This document shows, one piece after another, positions 37,040 to 46,145 of a DNA stretch of 64,000 nucleotides. This stretch comes from Photobacterium obscurum (lineage in GTDB: Bacteria; Pseudomonadota; Gammaproteobacteria; Enterobacterales; Vibrionaceae): contig NZ_JAKRRW010000004.1 of the NCBI RefSeq assembly GCF_026191635.1, positions 357,358 through 421,357 of the forward strand, written 5' to 3'. Both the position numbers and the translations under genes were made by a program. The notes beneath the pieces were generated by a model that saw nothing but the letters and a program-made list of their open reading frames with translations, was not told where the DNA came from and made no database searches. Position 1 is the stretch's first letter, and each line of letters begins with the position of its first letter.

Positions 37040-38621
37040 TTTTATCTAGGTAAATGCTAAATAGCGTGGTGTTCTGCTCGGTACGTTCCCAGTCGATACT
37101 ACCATTAAAGTAATCAACAAGCTGTTTGACCAAGTACAGACCAATGCCGTTCTGTTCGGTATCGTCTTTGGAGCTTACGCCGAACTCTAAGATACGATCG
37201 GTAATATCCTGAGGTACACCAGCGCCGCTGTCTTGGATCTCCAAAATAATATGATGGCTGCGGTCACTTAAATAGACCTGTATCTCAGGAGCTGCGTTCT
37301 CTCTATTTTGCCATGACGCGAGCAGGGCATTGTCGATCAGGTTGCCGAGAATGGTGACAAACTTTTCCGAGATGTTCTTTTCGTAACTCGATAAGTTGGT
37401 ATCGATATCAATGGTGAACTTGACGCCAACCTCCGAGGCTTTATTGAATTTTGCCAGCAACAGGCCGGCAACCGCACTGTCAGTGACCGACAGAACGATA
37501 CTGCGAATAATCGACTGGTAGCGATCTGTCTCTTGCTGGATGAAGTCAATGGCTTCGTCGTACTTCCCGACTTGCAGCATGCCCGACAGAACATTGAGCT
37601 TATTGGAATACTCATGGGTTTTGCTGCGTAGCAATTCTGCGTAATTCTTGAGGTAGGTGACCTCGCGTTCTAATTCATTTTGCTCAAGGTTGGCGAAGAA
37701 TACGATCACATGGCCGAGTGATCCTTTTGGACTATTGATCGGGTATACATTGGCTTTGTATTTGAGCTTGCCGATAGTGAACTCGTCCTGGTGGAATGCT
37801 CCGCGGTTTGCCAATACCAAGTGGCTTAACGGGGTGGAGTAGCGTGATAACGGTTGGCTGACATAGTCGTAGCGCCCCAGAACCCCCATCGACAGCATCT
37901 TGATGGCACTGTTATTTATGGCGGTGATGTTCATGTTGTTATCAACGGCAATAATCGCGTCGCGAATACTGTCCAGGATCATTTCATGCTCGCGAAATTT
38001 GTTGACGATAAACTCGGGCTCGTAATCGAGGAAGGTTCGTTTCATTTTGAAGACAAAGGCACCGGTAATACCGATTCCCAATAAATAGACGATCCCAACC
38101 AGTAGGCCGATATGACCATATTGCTGATACAAGATGTCGGTCATTTTATCCGAGAGGTAGCCGATGCTGACTGCGCCGATGATCTCGTCGTCCAAGAAGA
38201 TTGGAGAAAAATTGCGGATAGCCTTGCCAAGTGAGCCGGATGCTACGCTACTGAACTCTGTACCTCGTTCAAGGGCGGGTTTGATATCGTCACCAATGAA
38301 GTGCTTGCCGATCTTTTCAGGATTTGGGTGGGTGAGGCGCATAGCATTCTTGTCGACCACGACCATGTAGGAGGCATCGGTACGTATCCGAATATCTTCG
38401 ACGTAACTCTGCAGATCGAAGCTTTGTTGATTGTTTTTGGCATTAACGGCGTTAATAACCACGGGATCATGCGCGACAACCCGTGCTAGCTCTAAACCTC
38501 GGGCTTGAATGCCTTCGATATGCGAATTTTGCAGCAAGAAAAAAATGGCAGTAGTGACGGCGATAACGATAGAAGAGGTGGTCGCAACCGTGGTTAAGGC
38601 CAGATAACTCTTAAGTTTCAT
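37017..38621 (-). CDS. DcuS/CitA-type sensor histidine kinase
   Basis: 534 residues. Helix 1 (residues about 10-30), a periplasmic PAS-like/Cache sensor (about 35-175; SYMVVVDKNAMRLTHPNPEKIG is the carboxylate-sensor signature), helix 2 (about 178-200), a cytoplasmic PAS (ILDSIRDAIIAVDNNMNITAIN) and the kinase core with LRSKTHEYSNKLNVLSG (phospho-His in HEYSN) and a HATPase domain (GNLIDNALLAS, GAGVP, GIGLYLVK). It senses external C4- or C6-carboxylates in its relatives DcuS, CitA and MalK. Confidence 0.92.
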   Translation of the reverse strand: MKLKSYLALTTVATTSSIVIAVTTAIFFLLQNSHIEGIQARGLELARVVAHDPVVINAVNAKNNQQSFDLQSYVEDIRIRTDASYMVVVDKNAMRLTHPNPEKIGKHFIGDDIKPALERGTEFSSVASGSLGKAIRNFSPIFLDDEIIGAVSIGYLSDKMTDILYQQYGHIGLLVGIVYLLGIGITGAFVFKMKRTFLDYEPEFIVNKFREHEMILDSIRDAIIAVDNNMNITAINNSAIKMLSMGVLGRYDYVSQPLSRYSTPLSHLVLANRGAFHQDEFTIGKLKYKANVYPINSPKGSLGHVIVFFANLEQNELEREVTYLKNYAELLRSKTHEYSNKLNVLSGMLQVGKYDEAIDFIQQETDRYQSIIRSIVLSVTDSAVAGLLLAKFNKASEVGVKFTIDIDTNLSSYEKNISEKFVTILGNLIDNALLASWQNRENAAPEIQVYLSDRSHHIILEIQDSGAGVPQDITDRILEFGVSSKDDTEQNGIGLYLVKQLVDYFNGSIDWERTEQNTTLFSIYLDKNEIAHDD

Positions 38622-38702
38622 GATTATTATTCGACGGCTTGGGTTGTGAGGGGAGGAGTATAACTGAAGATATACAGTGATGGATGTATTGTTATGTCTG
38701 TG

Positions 38703-38727
38703 TCCCCCAAAGTAGCTTGGGTATATA
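38703..38727. repeat. Half-copy of the dispersed palindrome
   Basis: CCCCCAA and TTGGGTATA flank a short AGTAGC core, resembling the arms at 25762-25795 but without the CTTGA-core. It lies between the kinase and transporter genes. Confidence 0.35.
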
Positions 38728-38731
38728 GTAC

Positions 38732-38756
38732 GAGCTGACGGCTTTTCCGCCAGCTC
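38732..38756 (-). terminator. Hairpin downstream of the carboxylate transporter
   Basis: GAGCTG-A-CGG-CTTTT-CCG-C-CAGCTC forms a 9-bp stem with one mismatch, 18 bp beyond the transporter stop. No good T run, so termination may be partial and allow read-through to the kinase gene. Confidence 0.4.
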
Positions 38757-38773
38757 ATGGGCGATAGGTGGGG

Positions 38774-40057
38774 TTACTTGAGCAGTTCGATGATCAAGGT
38801 GGCGAGGATCAGCATAAAGGCGCCGCCGATCCGTGACGAGATCTGGGCAAATGGCATTAGTTCCATTCGCTTACTCGCCGCTAGCACGGCAACATCACCT
38901 GTACCGCCCATATTTGCCATACATAGCCCCGCAGTGATTGCAGCTTCAATTGGGTGGAAGCCCATTAATCGGCCAACAATACCGGCTCCAATAATTGCGC
39001 CTAGCACAGTTGCGAATACCAAAAGAAAGTAAACCAAGTTCAATGACGCAATGATCTGGTTTAGATCGGTATACGCAACACCGATGCCGACAAGCAAAGC
39101 GGGTGTTAGGTTATCAACCACGAATTTGTACCAGGCATGTGCGGCTTTTTCTAGTTCGCGAGGCATGAAGCCGGTGACCTTTACAACGGCCACGAAGATG
39201 ATCATTAGTGCGTAGGTGTGCATGCTAATGATGTTGCTGAGCATAGTACCTACGAAGAACATGGTGATAGCAAGCAAAGCACCTACACCCAGAACGTTAA
39301 TCGAGGTCGGCTGCTCTTGCTGCTGGGTATCCTGCTGTTGTTCACTGCCACGCATCAGTTTGCCGTTGCCTGTCAAAGAAGGGTAGAACTTCCCCAGTTT
39401 GTCGAGCAGACCAGCCATTACGATAGCGATGGCATTACCAATAGCCAGTGCCGGTACCATTTTTGAAAGTAGCATTTCTGCAGACATGCCTGTGTTACCC
39501 GACATAATCTCTACCAGTGGTACGGCACCTGCTCCCATGCCGCCGCCCATGATCGGCAGCGAAATAAGCATGACCGAATCAAAGAAGCCGTGACCCAGCA
39601 CGCTGCCAACCAGTCCGGTAAACAGGAAGGCACAGGCAACACCACCGAGAATAACCGGAATGTATTTCAATGCCGCTTTTTTCAGAACATTGGTGTCCAT
39701 GCCCAGAATTGAACCGGTAACCAAGCTGGCGATAAAGAAGGATAGGAAGCCGCCACCTTTTACAAACGTGGTGATGGTGTCGGCTGTTTCATGGGGAATG
39801 ATGCCACTGTGGAAAATGTAGGAAGAGCCGAAAATGATAACAATGGCACCGCCACCAAAGAATTGGTTAACGATAGGGGTTTTGTCGCCAGCCACGTTAA
39901 GGATATAGCCGACAACGGCCATTACGCCGATCGCACCAATGATACCTGTTGGGATTTCATTCTGTACCGTCGCAAAAAGAATAACGGCGGCAGAGAGCGC
40001 AAAAATGACGTTAATCATGCGCTTGTCGCTTTGTGTCATCGCGTCGTTGGAAAACAT
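38774..40057 (-). CDS. 2-hydroxycarboxylate transporter (CitS/MaeN family)
   Basis: 427 residues, about 11 membrane helices. The two family reentrant loops with GGXG motifs are clear: PIMGGGMGAGAVPL near residue 170 and NMGGTGDVAVLAA near residue 395. The family imports citrate or malate with Na+ or H+. Start ATG 40057, with an in-frame ATG at MTQSDKR six codons later. The downstream two-component system is the usual regulator in related malate/citrate loci (B. subtilis MalKR with MaeN), so malate or citrate is the probable inducer and substrate. Confidence 0.9.
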   Translation of the reverse strand: MFSNDAMTQSDKRMINVIFALSAAVILFATVQNEIPTGIIGAIGVMAVVGYILNVAGDKTPIVNQFFGGGAIVIIFGSSYIFHSGIIPHETADTITTFVKGGGFLSFFIASLVTGSILGMDTNVLKKAALKYIPVILGGVACAFLFTGLVGSVLGHGFFDSVMLISLPIMGGGMGAGAVPLVEIMSGNTGMSAEMLLSKMVPALAIGNAIAIVMAGLLDKLGKFYPSLTGNGKLMRGSEQQQDTQQQEQPTSINVLGVGALLAITMFFVGTMLSNIISMHTYALMIIFVAVVKVTGFMPRELEKAAHAWYKFVVDNLTPALLVGIGVAYTDLNQIIASLNLVYFLLVFATVLGAIIGAGIVGRLMGFHPIEAAITAGLCMANMGGTGDVAVLAASKRMELMPFAQISSRIGGAFMLILATLIIELLK

Positions 40058-40293
40058 GGTTCACCTATTTTGTAGGGTTGTTTTGATTTTTGCGTAGTCT
40101 AACAACACTTTCGGGGAGGTATGTTGAGTGGTCTGTTTATGTAACTATCTAAGGCTTTTGTAACTTTTGTAAGTGGTTTTGAAAATACTGAACAAAGCGA
40201 AAGGAGAAAGGTGTGCAGGTCGATTTTGGCTGGATTAATCTTAAATTATCCAAGGTGTAATTGGCTTGGAGATAATTTGCGAAAAGGCCAAGT

Positions 40294-41061
40294 ATGCGTG
40301 TCCAGTATCAGTCTGATTTACATTTAGAGTTTATGCCGGAGCCTGCGGATTACTCGATTCCGCAGACAGACGCTGATGTGATTGTACTTGCCGGTGATAT
40401 TGGGGTGAGGTGTGATGTTCGTTATATCGACTGGGTGCTTAGCCAAACCCGCAATAAATTTACCATTGTGGTGGCAGGCAACCACGAGCCATACCAGTCA
40501 ACATGGCAGAAATGCATACGAAGCTGGCGTAATGCAACGCGAGGAACACATGTTCATTTCCTGGAATGTGAGTCGATAGAAGCTTTCGGCGCGCGTTTTT
40601 TAGGAGCAACACTGTTTACTGACTACGATCTCTTTGGTAGTCATGATGAATCAATGATCTGTGCCGCAGCTGGGCTAAATGACCACCGTCAGGTTTGTGT
40701 GGAGCCGACATTCCGGGCTTTTACACCCAGCGACGCGCTGGAAAAGCACATTGCAGCTATCGACTTTTTGGAAGCGGAGCTTGGCAAACCATACATTGGT
40801 AAGACAGTGGTGGTAACTCACCATGCCCCAAGCCCGCGCTGTCTCGCTCAATCTTTCCGCGATCATTATTTGGCCCCTGCCTATGCGAGCGATCTGGAAC
40901 ATATTATGGTGAAGCATGAGATCACGGCTTGGTTTCATGGCCATCTCCACTATAGTGTTGATTTCCAAGTTCACCATACCCGTGTGCTATGTAACCCTAG
41001 GGGATACTGGCCGCACCAGCTTAATGCTGACTTTGAGCCTAGCAAAATTGTGGTGATTTGA
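40294..41061 (+). CDS. Calcineurin-like metallophosphoesterase
   Basis: 255 residues with all metal-binding motifs: SDLHLEF (residue 7), LAGDIGV (32), VVAGNHEP (59), VVTHHAPSP near residue 172 and GHLHYS near residue 212. These hold two divalent metals in phosphoesterases acting on nucleotides, phosphoproteins or phosphodiesters. Its substrate is not apparent. It is monocistronic and followed by a possible hairpin at 41101-41126. Confidence 0.88.
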   Translation: MRVQYQSDLHLEFMPEPADYSIPQTDADVIVLAGDIGVRCDVRYIDWVLSQTRNKFTIVVAGNHEPYQSTWQKCIRSWRNATRGTHVHFLECESIEAFGARFLGATLFTDYDLFGSHDESMICAAAGLNDHRQVCVEPTFRAFTPSDALEKHIAAIDFLEAELGKPYIGKTVVVTHHAPSPRCLAQSFRDHYLAPAYASDLEHIMVKHEITAWFHGHLHYSVDFQVHHTRVLCNPRGYWPHQLNADFEPSKIVVI

Positions 41062-41100
41062 TGGCTGGGGTCACTCTGAACTCTGCTTCTGAAAGTAACT

Positions 41101-41126
41101 AGGGATAGATCCTAGGGTATATCCCT
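41101..41126 (+). terminator. Possible terminator hairpin after the phosphoesterase
   Basis: AGGGATA and TATCCCT form a 7-bp perfect stem with a 12-base loop, followed by TATTTTA. It is about 40 bp beyond the stop. Confidence 0.35.
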
Positions 41127-41294
41127 TATTTTATAAAACAGAAATTAAATCGACGCGATGTGTTGAAAAAACGATTAATTTTTAACTCAAGGACTCAAAT
41201 ATTTAAATTCGATATGGTTGGCTATTGCCCATAAGAATAGAATGCGCTCGAAACATCATTTCAATTAATAAGCAATAAAAAAACGGGAAATGAC

Positions 41295-43091
41295 ATGAGT
41301 AAAATATTATACCCGCTTGTCGGTATGAGTTTGATGGCGTTAAGTCCATTGAGTTATTCATCCAATTTGCAGCAGAACGATCCCATCTCAGATATTATCC
41401 AATCTACAACACCATTTTATCAGCAACAGTGTCATTTATATGGCGTTGTGAATAATCTTCCCAAAGATTGTAATTATTATGTGTTGAATCTAAGTGACGT
41501 CAGCAAAGAAGATAGAAAATTATTCACTGCGAAATTGTTGGGCTTAGGGGTAGAAAGTGAAACAGTATTAGTCACCAAACCCAACAACCTCAAAAAAAGG
41601 CAAATATACTTATTGGATACGCCTGATGTTGACTACATGCTTTCTAGTCTTGTCAATGACTTAAGTCAGGTGAGCCGGGTTAGGCGCTCGACATCCCAAG
41701 AGAATGGCAGTGTCATGGAGTTTATTCTACATAGGCGCTTTAATGTCGAAAGAAAGAATAAAGGCAATGTAACCTTAAAATATAAGGTTCGTTTCTATAG
41801 CAAATCCCCATTTTATGCCGGTTCTGGCGACAAAGATAAGTATGTAGAAATTGTTCTTGCCGAAGGCTCAGGCGTTGATATGGGTATGGAAGGCAGTTGG
41901 TCTGATATCTACCGCCGTTGGTACCATAACAGTAATACTAGTTATGTTTATAATGAGTATCTTGATGCTGTCGATGTCGATATTAAAGTGAATGACAAAG
42001 CCAAGTTATCATCAGGCCAAATTTATCTGAATGACTTGTATCCAAGGATGCAGGATCAAGTGGAATCAAAAATTGAAAAAGAAACCAGCACCAGCATTAA
42101 AGTTGGCCTTGGTTTTTCTCCGAAGATCCCGATCAAAGATATCGAATATAAGTTTACCGACAAATATAGCATCACCAATAAGAAAGAATTTGGCCTGGTC
42201 ACCAAAACTAATAGTGACGGCTATAACATTAAGTATGTGAACAACAAATACGGCTCGTCAGTTTCTGCAGTAAACGGTTTCTGTAACTTGGGGACGGCTG
42301 ACGGCTGGTGCTGGGATTATGACGAACGTCGTGGTAATCCTTGGGACTTTGATAAGCTGAGAGCCAATAATCCATTGGCAGTAAGTGGTTTACGCCCGGA
42401 TTTTGTTGCGAAAATTGCCGGCAGAGAAGGTATTTCCGGAACCTCTGATATTAGAGTTAAAACGACGGTAGATAGCCTGGCGCTATTTGGCCACAACAAC
42501 TGGGTTATTGGTCGACGTTATGCATCGGGTAGTCAGCTTTGGACTTCGAACACTAGCGCTGATCCCGATTGGAAAGAGTCTAGGGATTTTGAAAAACTAT
42601 CATATACAGATCAGTTTAATGTGACGGTTGACTGGAACAGTCCTTGGTTCCTGGGGGCGGATTCGGTCACGATCAAATCGACGTACCTGAGTCAGGATTC
42701 CGCACAGTGCCTGACCGTGCTTAATGGTAGTACACTTGGATTCCGTGACTGCATTGATGGTTCTAAATCCCAGTCCTTCGTATATGATCAGGAAAAACGA
42801 TACCGCAGCGTTGCCAATATCGAGCAGTGTTTGGATACTTCTGGTGGGACCTTGTCACTGAGTTCAAACTGCTACGCTGACTTTGCACCCAATACCCAAG
42901 TTTGGTATTGGCAGGAACCTAATGGTTTTGCTAACGACGTGCTCTTTACTGTGAATCATGATCGAACAATTAACGCGATTGATGCATCGTCCAGTACGCC
43001 AACTCTTGTTACACTGGACGACAATGAAGAAAAGCCGGAAGGAGCGCTATATACCAGCCGGTTTACGGATTTTAGCACCATACGTCCTTAA
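41295..43091 (+). CDS. Beta-channel-forming cytolysin with ricin-type lectin domain (VCC/VVH-like)
   Basis: 598 residues. Signal peptide to about residue 22; a pro-region (about 23-131) holding Cys46 and Cys59; then the RVRR-Ser processing site at residues 128-132. The central leukocidin/haemolysin domain has a rim/cap pattern like staphylococcal alpha-haemolysin (SGLRPDFVAKI, NWVIGRRYASGSQLW, then FNVTVDWNSPWFLG) with the pore-forming stem upstream. A C-terminal beta-trefoil lectin domain (about 462-544) has paired cysteines and QCLTV, QCLDT repeats. The C-terminal beta-prism of V. cholerae cytolysin is absent, so the layout is between VCC and V. vulnificus VVH. Secreted, binding cell-surface glycans or cholesterol-rich membranes in its relatives. 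Confidence 0.88.
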   Translation: MSKILYPLVGMSLMALSPLSYSSNLQQNDPISDIIQSTTPFYQQQCHLYGVVNNLPKDCNYYVLNLSDVSKEDRKLFTAKLLGLGVESETVLVTKPNNLKKRQIYLLDTPDVDYMLSSLVNDLSQVSRVRRSTSQENGSVMEFILHRRFNVERKNKGNVTLKYKVRFYSKSPFYAGSGDKDKYVEIVLAEGSGVDMGMEGSWSDIYRRWYHNSNTSYVYNEYLDAVDVDIKVNDKAKLSSGQIYLNDLYPRMQDQVESKIEKETSTSIKVGLGFSPKIPIKDIEYKFTDKYSITNKKEFGLVTKTNSDGYNIKYVNNKYGSSVSAVNGFCNLGTADGWCWDYDERRGNPWDFDKLRANNPLAVSGLRPDFVAKIAGREGISGTSDIRVKTTVDSLALFGHNNWVIGRRYASGSQLWTSNTSADPDWKESRDFEKLSYTDQFNVTVDWNSPWFLGADSVTIKSTYLSQDSAQCLTVLNGSTLGFRDCIDGSKSQSFVYDQEKRYRSVANIEQCLDTSGGTLSLSSNCYADFAPNTQVWYWQEPNGFANDVLFTVNHDRTINAIDASSSTPTLVTLDDNEEKPEGALYTSRFTDFSTIRP

Positions 43092-43152
43092 TTAGCTGCG
43101 AATACTGGCTCATTAGTGCTTGCTTGCATTGATAAGTGAGTGATTGCTATCT

Positions 43153-43183
43153 AAAACCACTCCGTTTGACGGGGTGGTTTTTT
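43153..43183 (+). terminator. Rho-independent terminator of the cytolysin gene
   Basis: AAACCACTCCG-TTTGA-CGGGGTGGTTT with one G-T pair, followed by a T run; about 62 bp after the stop. Confidence 0.88.
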
Positions 43184-43275
43184 ACTTGTTTGGTTTTACA
43201 AAACATTACACAGACTGACACTGGCATACCTATAAAGTAGTATCATTGTGGTGAGCAAGAGCAAAGGAGGCTACC

Positions 43276-43605
43276 ATGATGAACTCGAAAATTACCCTCG
43301 TTGCGGCTATTGGTCTTTGCTTAATATCAGCGACAAGTTTGGCGGCGATGAACAAAGGGATGCCATTTAGCAGTAATATGCCCCAGTTCAACGAAATAGA
43401 CCAGAATCAGGATGAAACCATCAGCCCTGCAGAGTTTGAACAGTTCCGTCAACAGCGGATTAGCGAACGCGCTGCAGAGGGACGTATGATGAAGAACCTG
43501 AATCAAGTGAACAAATTCGACGTCATCGATGCAAATCATGATAATTTGATTGATGCCGAAGAGTTTAGTAATCACCAAGCCAACCGCCGTATGGCTAACT
43601 GGTAA
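43276..43605 (+). CDS. Exported EF-hand calcium-binding protein
   Basis: 109 residues. Signal peptide to about residue 23 (SATSLAA). Two canonical EF-hand loops follow: DQNQDETISPAEF (about 42-54) and DANHDNLIDAEEF (about 84-96), each with Asp/Asn ligands at positions 1, 3, 5 and an acidic residue at 12. The partner helices fit the EF-hand spacing. A periplasmic Ca2+ sensor or buffer, function unknown. AAAGGAGG lies upstream of the ATG at 43276. It stands between two terminators. Confidence 0.85.
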   Translation: MMNSKITLVAAIGLCLISATSLAAMNKGMPFSSNMPQFNEIDQNQDETISPAEFEQFRQQRISERAAEGRMMKNLNQVNKFDVIDANHDNLIDAEEFSNHQANRRMANW

Positions 43606-43637
43606 GTAAGCTATAGTAGTCAGCAAGCTGAAGCCGT

Positions 43638-43660
43638 AAGCCCATTTCTGATGGGCTTTT
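43638..43660 (+). terminator. Rho-independent terminator of the EF-hand gene
   Basis: AAGCCCAT-TTCTG-ATGGGCTT followed by TT; about 33 bp after the stop. The rest of the 43606-43907 gap shows nothing else recognisable. Confidence 0.85.
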
Positions 43661-43907
43661 CATTGCCAACCAATCGTGTCCTCCTACTCAATCTCTTCAT
43701 TCTAATTCTCTAGAATGGGGCGAATCCAACCTTCTAAATTCATCTTGTAAATTAGGTGCCTGTTATTTACAGCCGCCTATAGACCTCAATCACTTGGCAA
43801 TTGATTTTAATTGTGAATATCAAGCTGTTGCTTATGGGGGATGAGGTATAAAATGTTCAAACACGCCTTTGGAAGGCGGTGGTAATCGTTTGCTGATGGA
43901 GTAGAAC

Positions 43908-45500
43908 ATGCGCCAGTTAATAAAAAATGCAACAGTCATTGACGGAAGCGGCTGTGCTGCTTTTGGCGGTGATGTTTTGATTGACGGACAGATGATTGCG
44001 GAGGTCGCTCCGACTATATCAGCTGCAGTTGATGAGGTGATTGACGCAAAAGGCGCATTTGTTACTCCCGGATTTATTGATGTGCACAGCCATGCCGATT
44101 TAGCAACATTTATACCACAGGGTTTTAAGCCCAAAATACTGCAAGGGATAACCACCGAGCTGGTGGGATTGTGTGGCCTTGGTGTTGCCCCGCTCCCCAA
44201 AGCACTCCAACGGGAAGTCAGGGATCGGCTTATTATCGGCAACCCGCCAATTGATTGGACATGGGATGATTACCCAAGTTTCGGTGCTGCCCTCGAGCAG
44301 CGTGGGTTGGAAGTTAATCTGTCCGCTTTTGTTCCGCATGGCCTGTTGCGATACCAGATCTGTGGCAACAACAGCATACCCATGAATGCAGAGCAGCGAA
44401 CCAGACTGGCTAGACTGACGGATGAGACACTGGCCGCGGGTGCCCGTGGTGTCAGCATGGGGTTGATTTACCATCCGGCACTATTTAGCGATAAGAAAGA
44501 GTTATTGGCGGTCGCTAAAGTCGCGGCACAACACCGCAAACCTTTGGTTGTGCATGTGCGTAGCGAAAGTGATGAGATCTTAGAAGCGGTGAAGGAGATG
44601 ATTGCACTGTCGCAGCAGGCAGGGTGTCAGCTGCATATATCCCACCTGAAGCTGATTGGGCGTCGTAATGCAATCAAGTTAGAACCTTTACTCTCACTCA
44701 TCGACCGCTATGGCCTCACCTTCGATCAGTACCCGTATCATTATGGCAGTACGACACTTTTTTCGATTTTACCGCCGGCTCTTATTCGTGAATATGCGCC
44801 TGATGCTCTGATGAAAGCATTACAGACTCAGCCTATAAGGAAGCAGGTAAGGGACTGGTTTGCAGAACGCATTTTACCTCAGGCTGGTGAACCATGGGAT
44901 AATTTGCCCGCACTGGTTGGGTGGGAGAATATCCTGATTTGCGAAGTAGAAAGTCAATCTGCGCGACGATGGTTGGGACGTTCGATAACCGAATGCGCTC
45001 AGCGGACAGATCAGCACCCGGTTGATTTCGTCCTTGACCTGCTGATCAGCGAGCGCGGTAATGTACGAATGATCGATTATTTTATGGATGAGGCGCTGGT
45101 GGAGCGAATTTTTCAGCATCCGCGTGGGATGGTAGGTACGGATACTATTTTCGGTGGGCGACTTCACCCAAGGGTGAGCGGGACATTTCCGCGCATCCTT
45201 AACCAATTTGTCAGGCGGCAACAGCTGCTACCGATTGAGCAGGCCATTCGTAAGATGACTAATCTAAGCGCAGAGACTTTTGCGCTTCACCGCCGCGGAA
45301 GAATTGCCCCTGGTTACTATGCCGATATCAGTGTGTTTGGCTCCGAGTTTACCGATCACTCAACCGTTGAACAGCCTGAAGCCTATGCCAGTGGTTTACA
45401 CGGACTATGGATAAATGGCAGTAGGAAGGTTGCGGAAGGAAAATACATGGCAACCCGATCTGGTCAGTTGTTACATCATTGGACGGATAAGGCCAGCTAA
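43908..45500 (+). CDS. N-acyl-D-amino-acid deacylase family amidohydrolase
   Basis: 530 residues, an amidohydrolase-superfamily TIM barrel flanked by a beta-sandwich. The metal site is shown by DVHSHAD (about residue 64), a bridging residue region at VVHVRSES (about 220) and ISHLK (about 246), and GTDTIFGGRLHPR (about 400) carries the catalytic Asp. The final GRIAPGYYADI matches the deacylase/dihydroorotase family. It should hydrolyse N-acyl-D-amino acids, or a related cyclic or D-peptide substrate. It is monocistronic. The assignment is to family; the substrate is uncertain. Confidence 0.85.
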   Translation: MRQLIKNATVIDGSGCAAFGGDVLIDGQMIAEVAPTISAAVDEVIDAKGAFVTPGFIDVHSHADLATFIPQGFKPKILQGITTELVGLCGLGVAPLPKALQREVRDRLIIGNPPIDWTWDDYPSFGAALEQRGLEVNLSAFVPHGLLRYQICGNNSIPMNAEQRTRLARLTDETLAAGARGVSMGLIYHPALFSDKKELLAVAKVAAQHRKPLVVHVRSESDEILEAVKEMIALSQQAGCQLHISHLKLIGRRNAIKLEPLLSLIDRYGLTFDQYPYHYGSTTLFSILPPALIREYAPDALMKALQTQPIRKQVRDWFAERILPQAGEPWDNLPALVGWENILICEVESQSARRWLGRSITECAQRTDQHPVDFVLDLLISERGNVRMIDYFMDEALVERIFQHPRGMVGTDTIFGGRLHPRVSGTFPRILNQFVRRQQLLPIEQAIRKMTNLSAETFALHRRGRIAPGYYADISVFGSEFTDHSTVEQPEAYASGLHGLWINGSRKVAEGKYMATRSGQLLHHWTDKAS

Positions 45501-45604
45501 TATCTTTGCATTACGGGATAAGTAAGAAGGTGGTTTGTATACAAAATCAGGACAGGGGAGCCTTTACCTGTATTAACAAGCATACGTCATCAGCGCTGAT
45601 GTAG

Positions 45605-45790
45605 TTATTTTTGGGCGTCGCTATTATCGCTAAACGAACTACTGCCTAGGCTGCGTGCACCTTCTTCTTGCTCTCGTTCTTTGGCTTGCTTTTCGTGTAG
45701 AGCTTCTATCAGCTTACGGTCTAGCTCGGCAAAATAGAGATCCTCTTCAGCCTTTCCCCTTAAGAGCATTTTTTCGTTAAAGACAGCCAT
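45605..45790 (-). CDS. Small conserved-looking charged helical protein
   Basis: 61 residues from the ATG at 45790, which has GAGGG seven bases upstream; an earlier frame start adds MIEGLS. The sequence is a charged helix with the FNEKMLLRGKAEEDLYFAELDRKLIEAL core, then a Glu/Ser-rich tail. It resembles short uncharacterised proteins of gammaproteobacteria that I cannot name. The good ribosome site and clear start favour reality. It is convergent with the deacylase, from which it is separated by a 14-bp palindrome (45588-45601). Confidence 0.6.
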   Translation of the reverse strand: MAVFNEKMLLRGKAEEDLYFAELDRKLIEALHEKQAKEREQEEGARSLGSSSFSDNSDAQK

Positions 45791-46145
45791 ACTTAATCCC
45801 TCAATCAATCCACTCCTTCTTTTAATAGTAGCTGATCGAATGGCAGTTATTTGGGGGAGTCGGCGAGGTGAGCACTTTGTGCTTAAATTTCACATAAGAT
45901 TTGATTTGAAGCAGGTTTGAAATTCTTCTTCCAGATCATCTTCTGTGTTATTCATCATGTTCATAAGAATGATTTATGTTTGACTATCAAACAGAACATG
46001 AAGTTGCATGCGAGATCTTAGTTGCAGTTTAGGGGCATTCTAGTGATTAAAACGTTCAATAAATCAGCACTTCTTTCTTATAGTACTTGCCTAAAATTCA
46101 GTTCATGCTAATTTCTCATCACAATTAATTTTTGGGATTACAATC
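45791..46145. other. 355-bp spacer upstream of efpL
   Basis: Divergent spacer between the small helical protein gene and efpL. Nothing recognisable beyond AT-rich promoter-like sequence. Confidence 0.6.
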
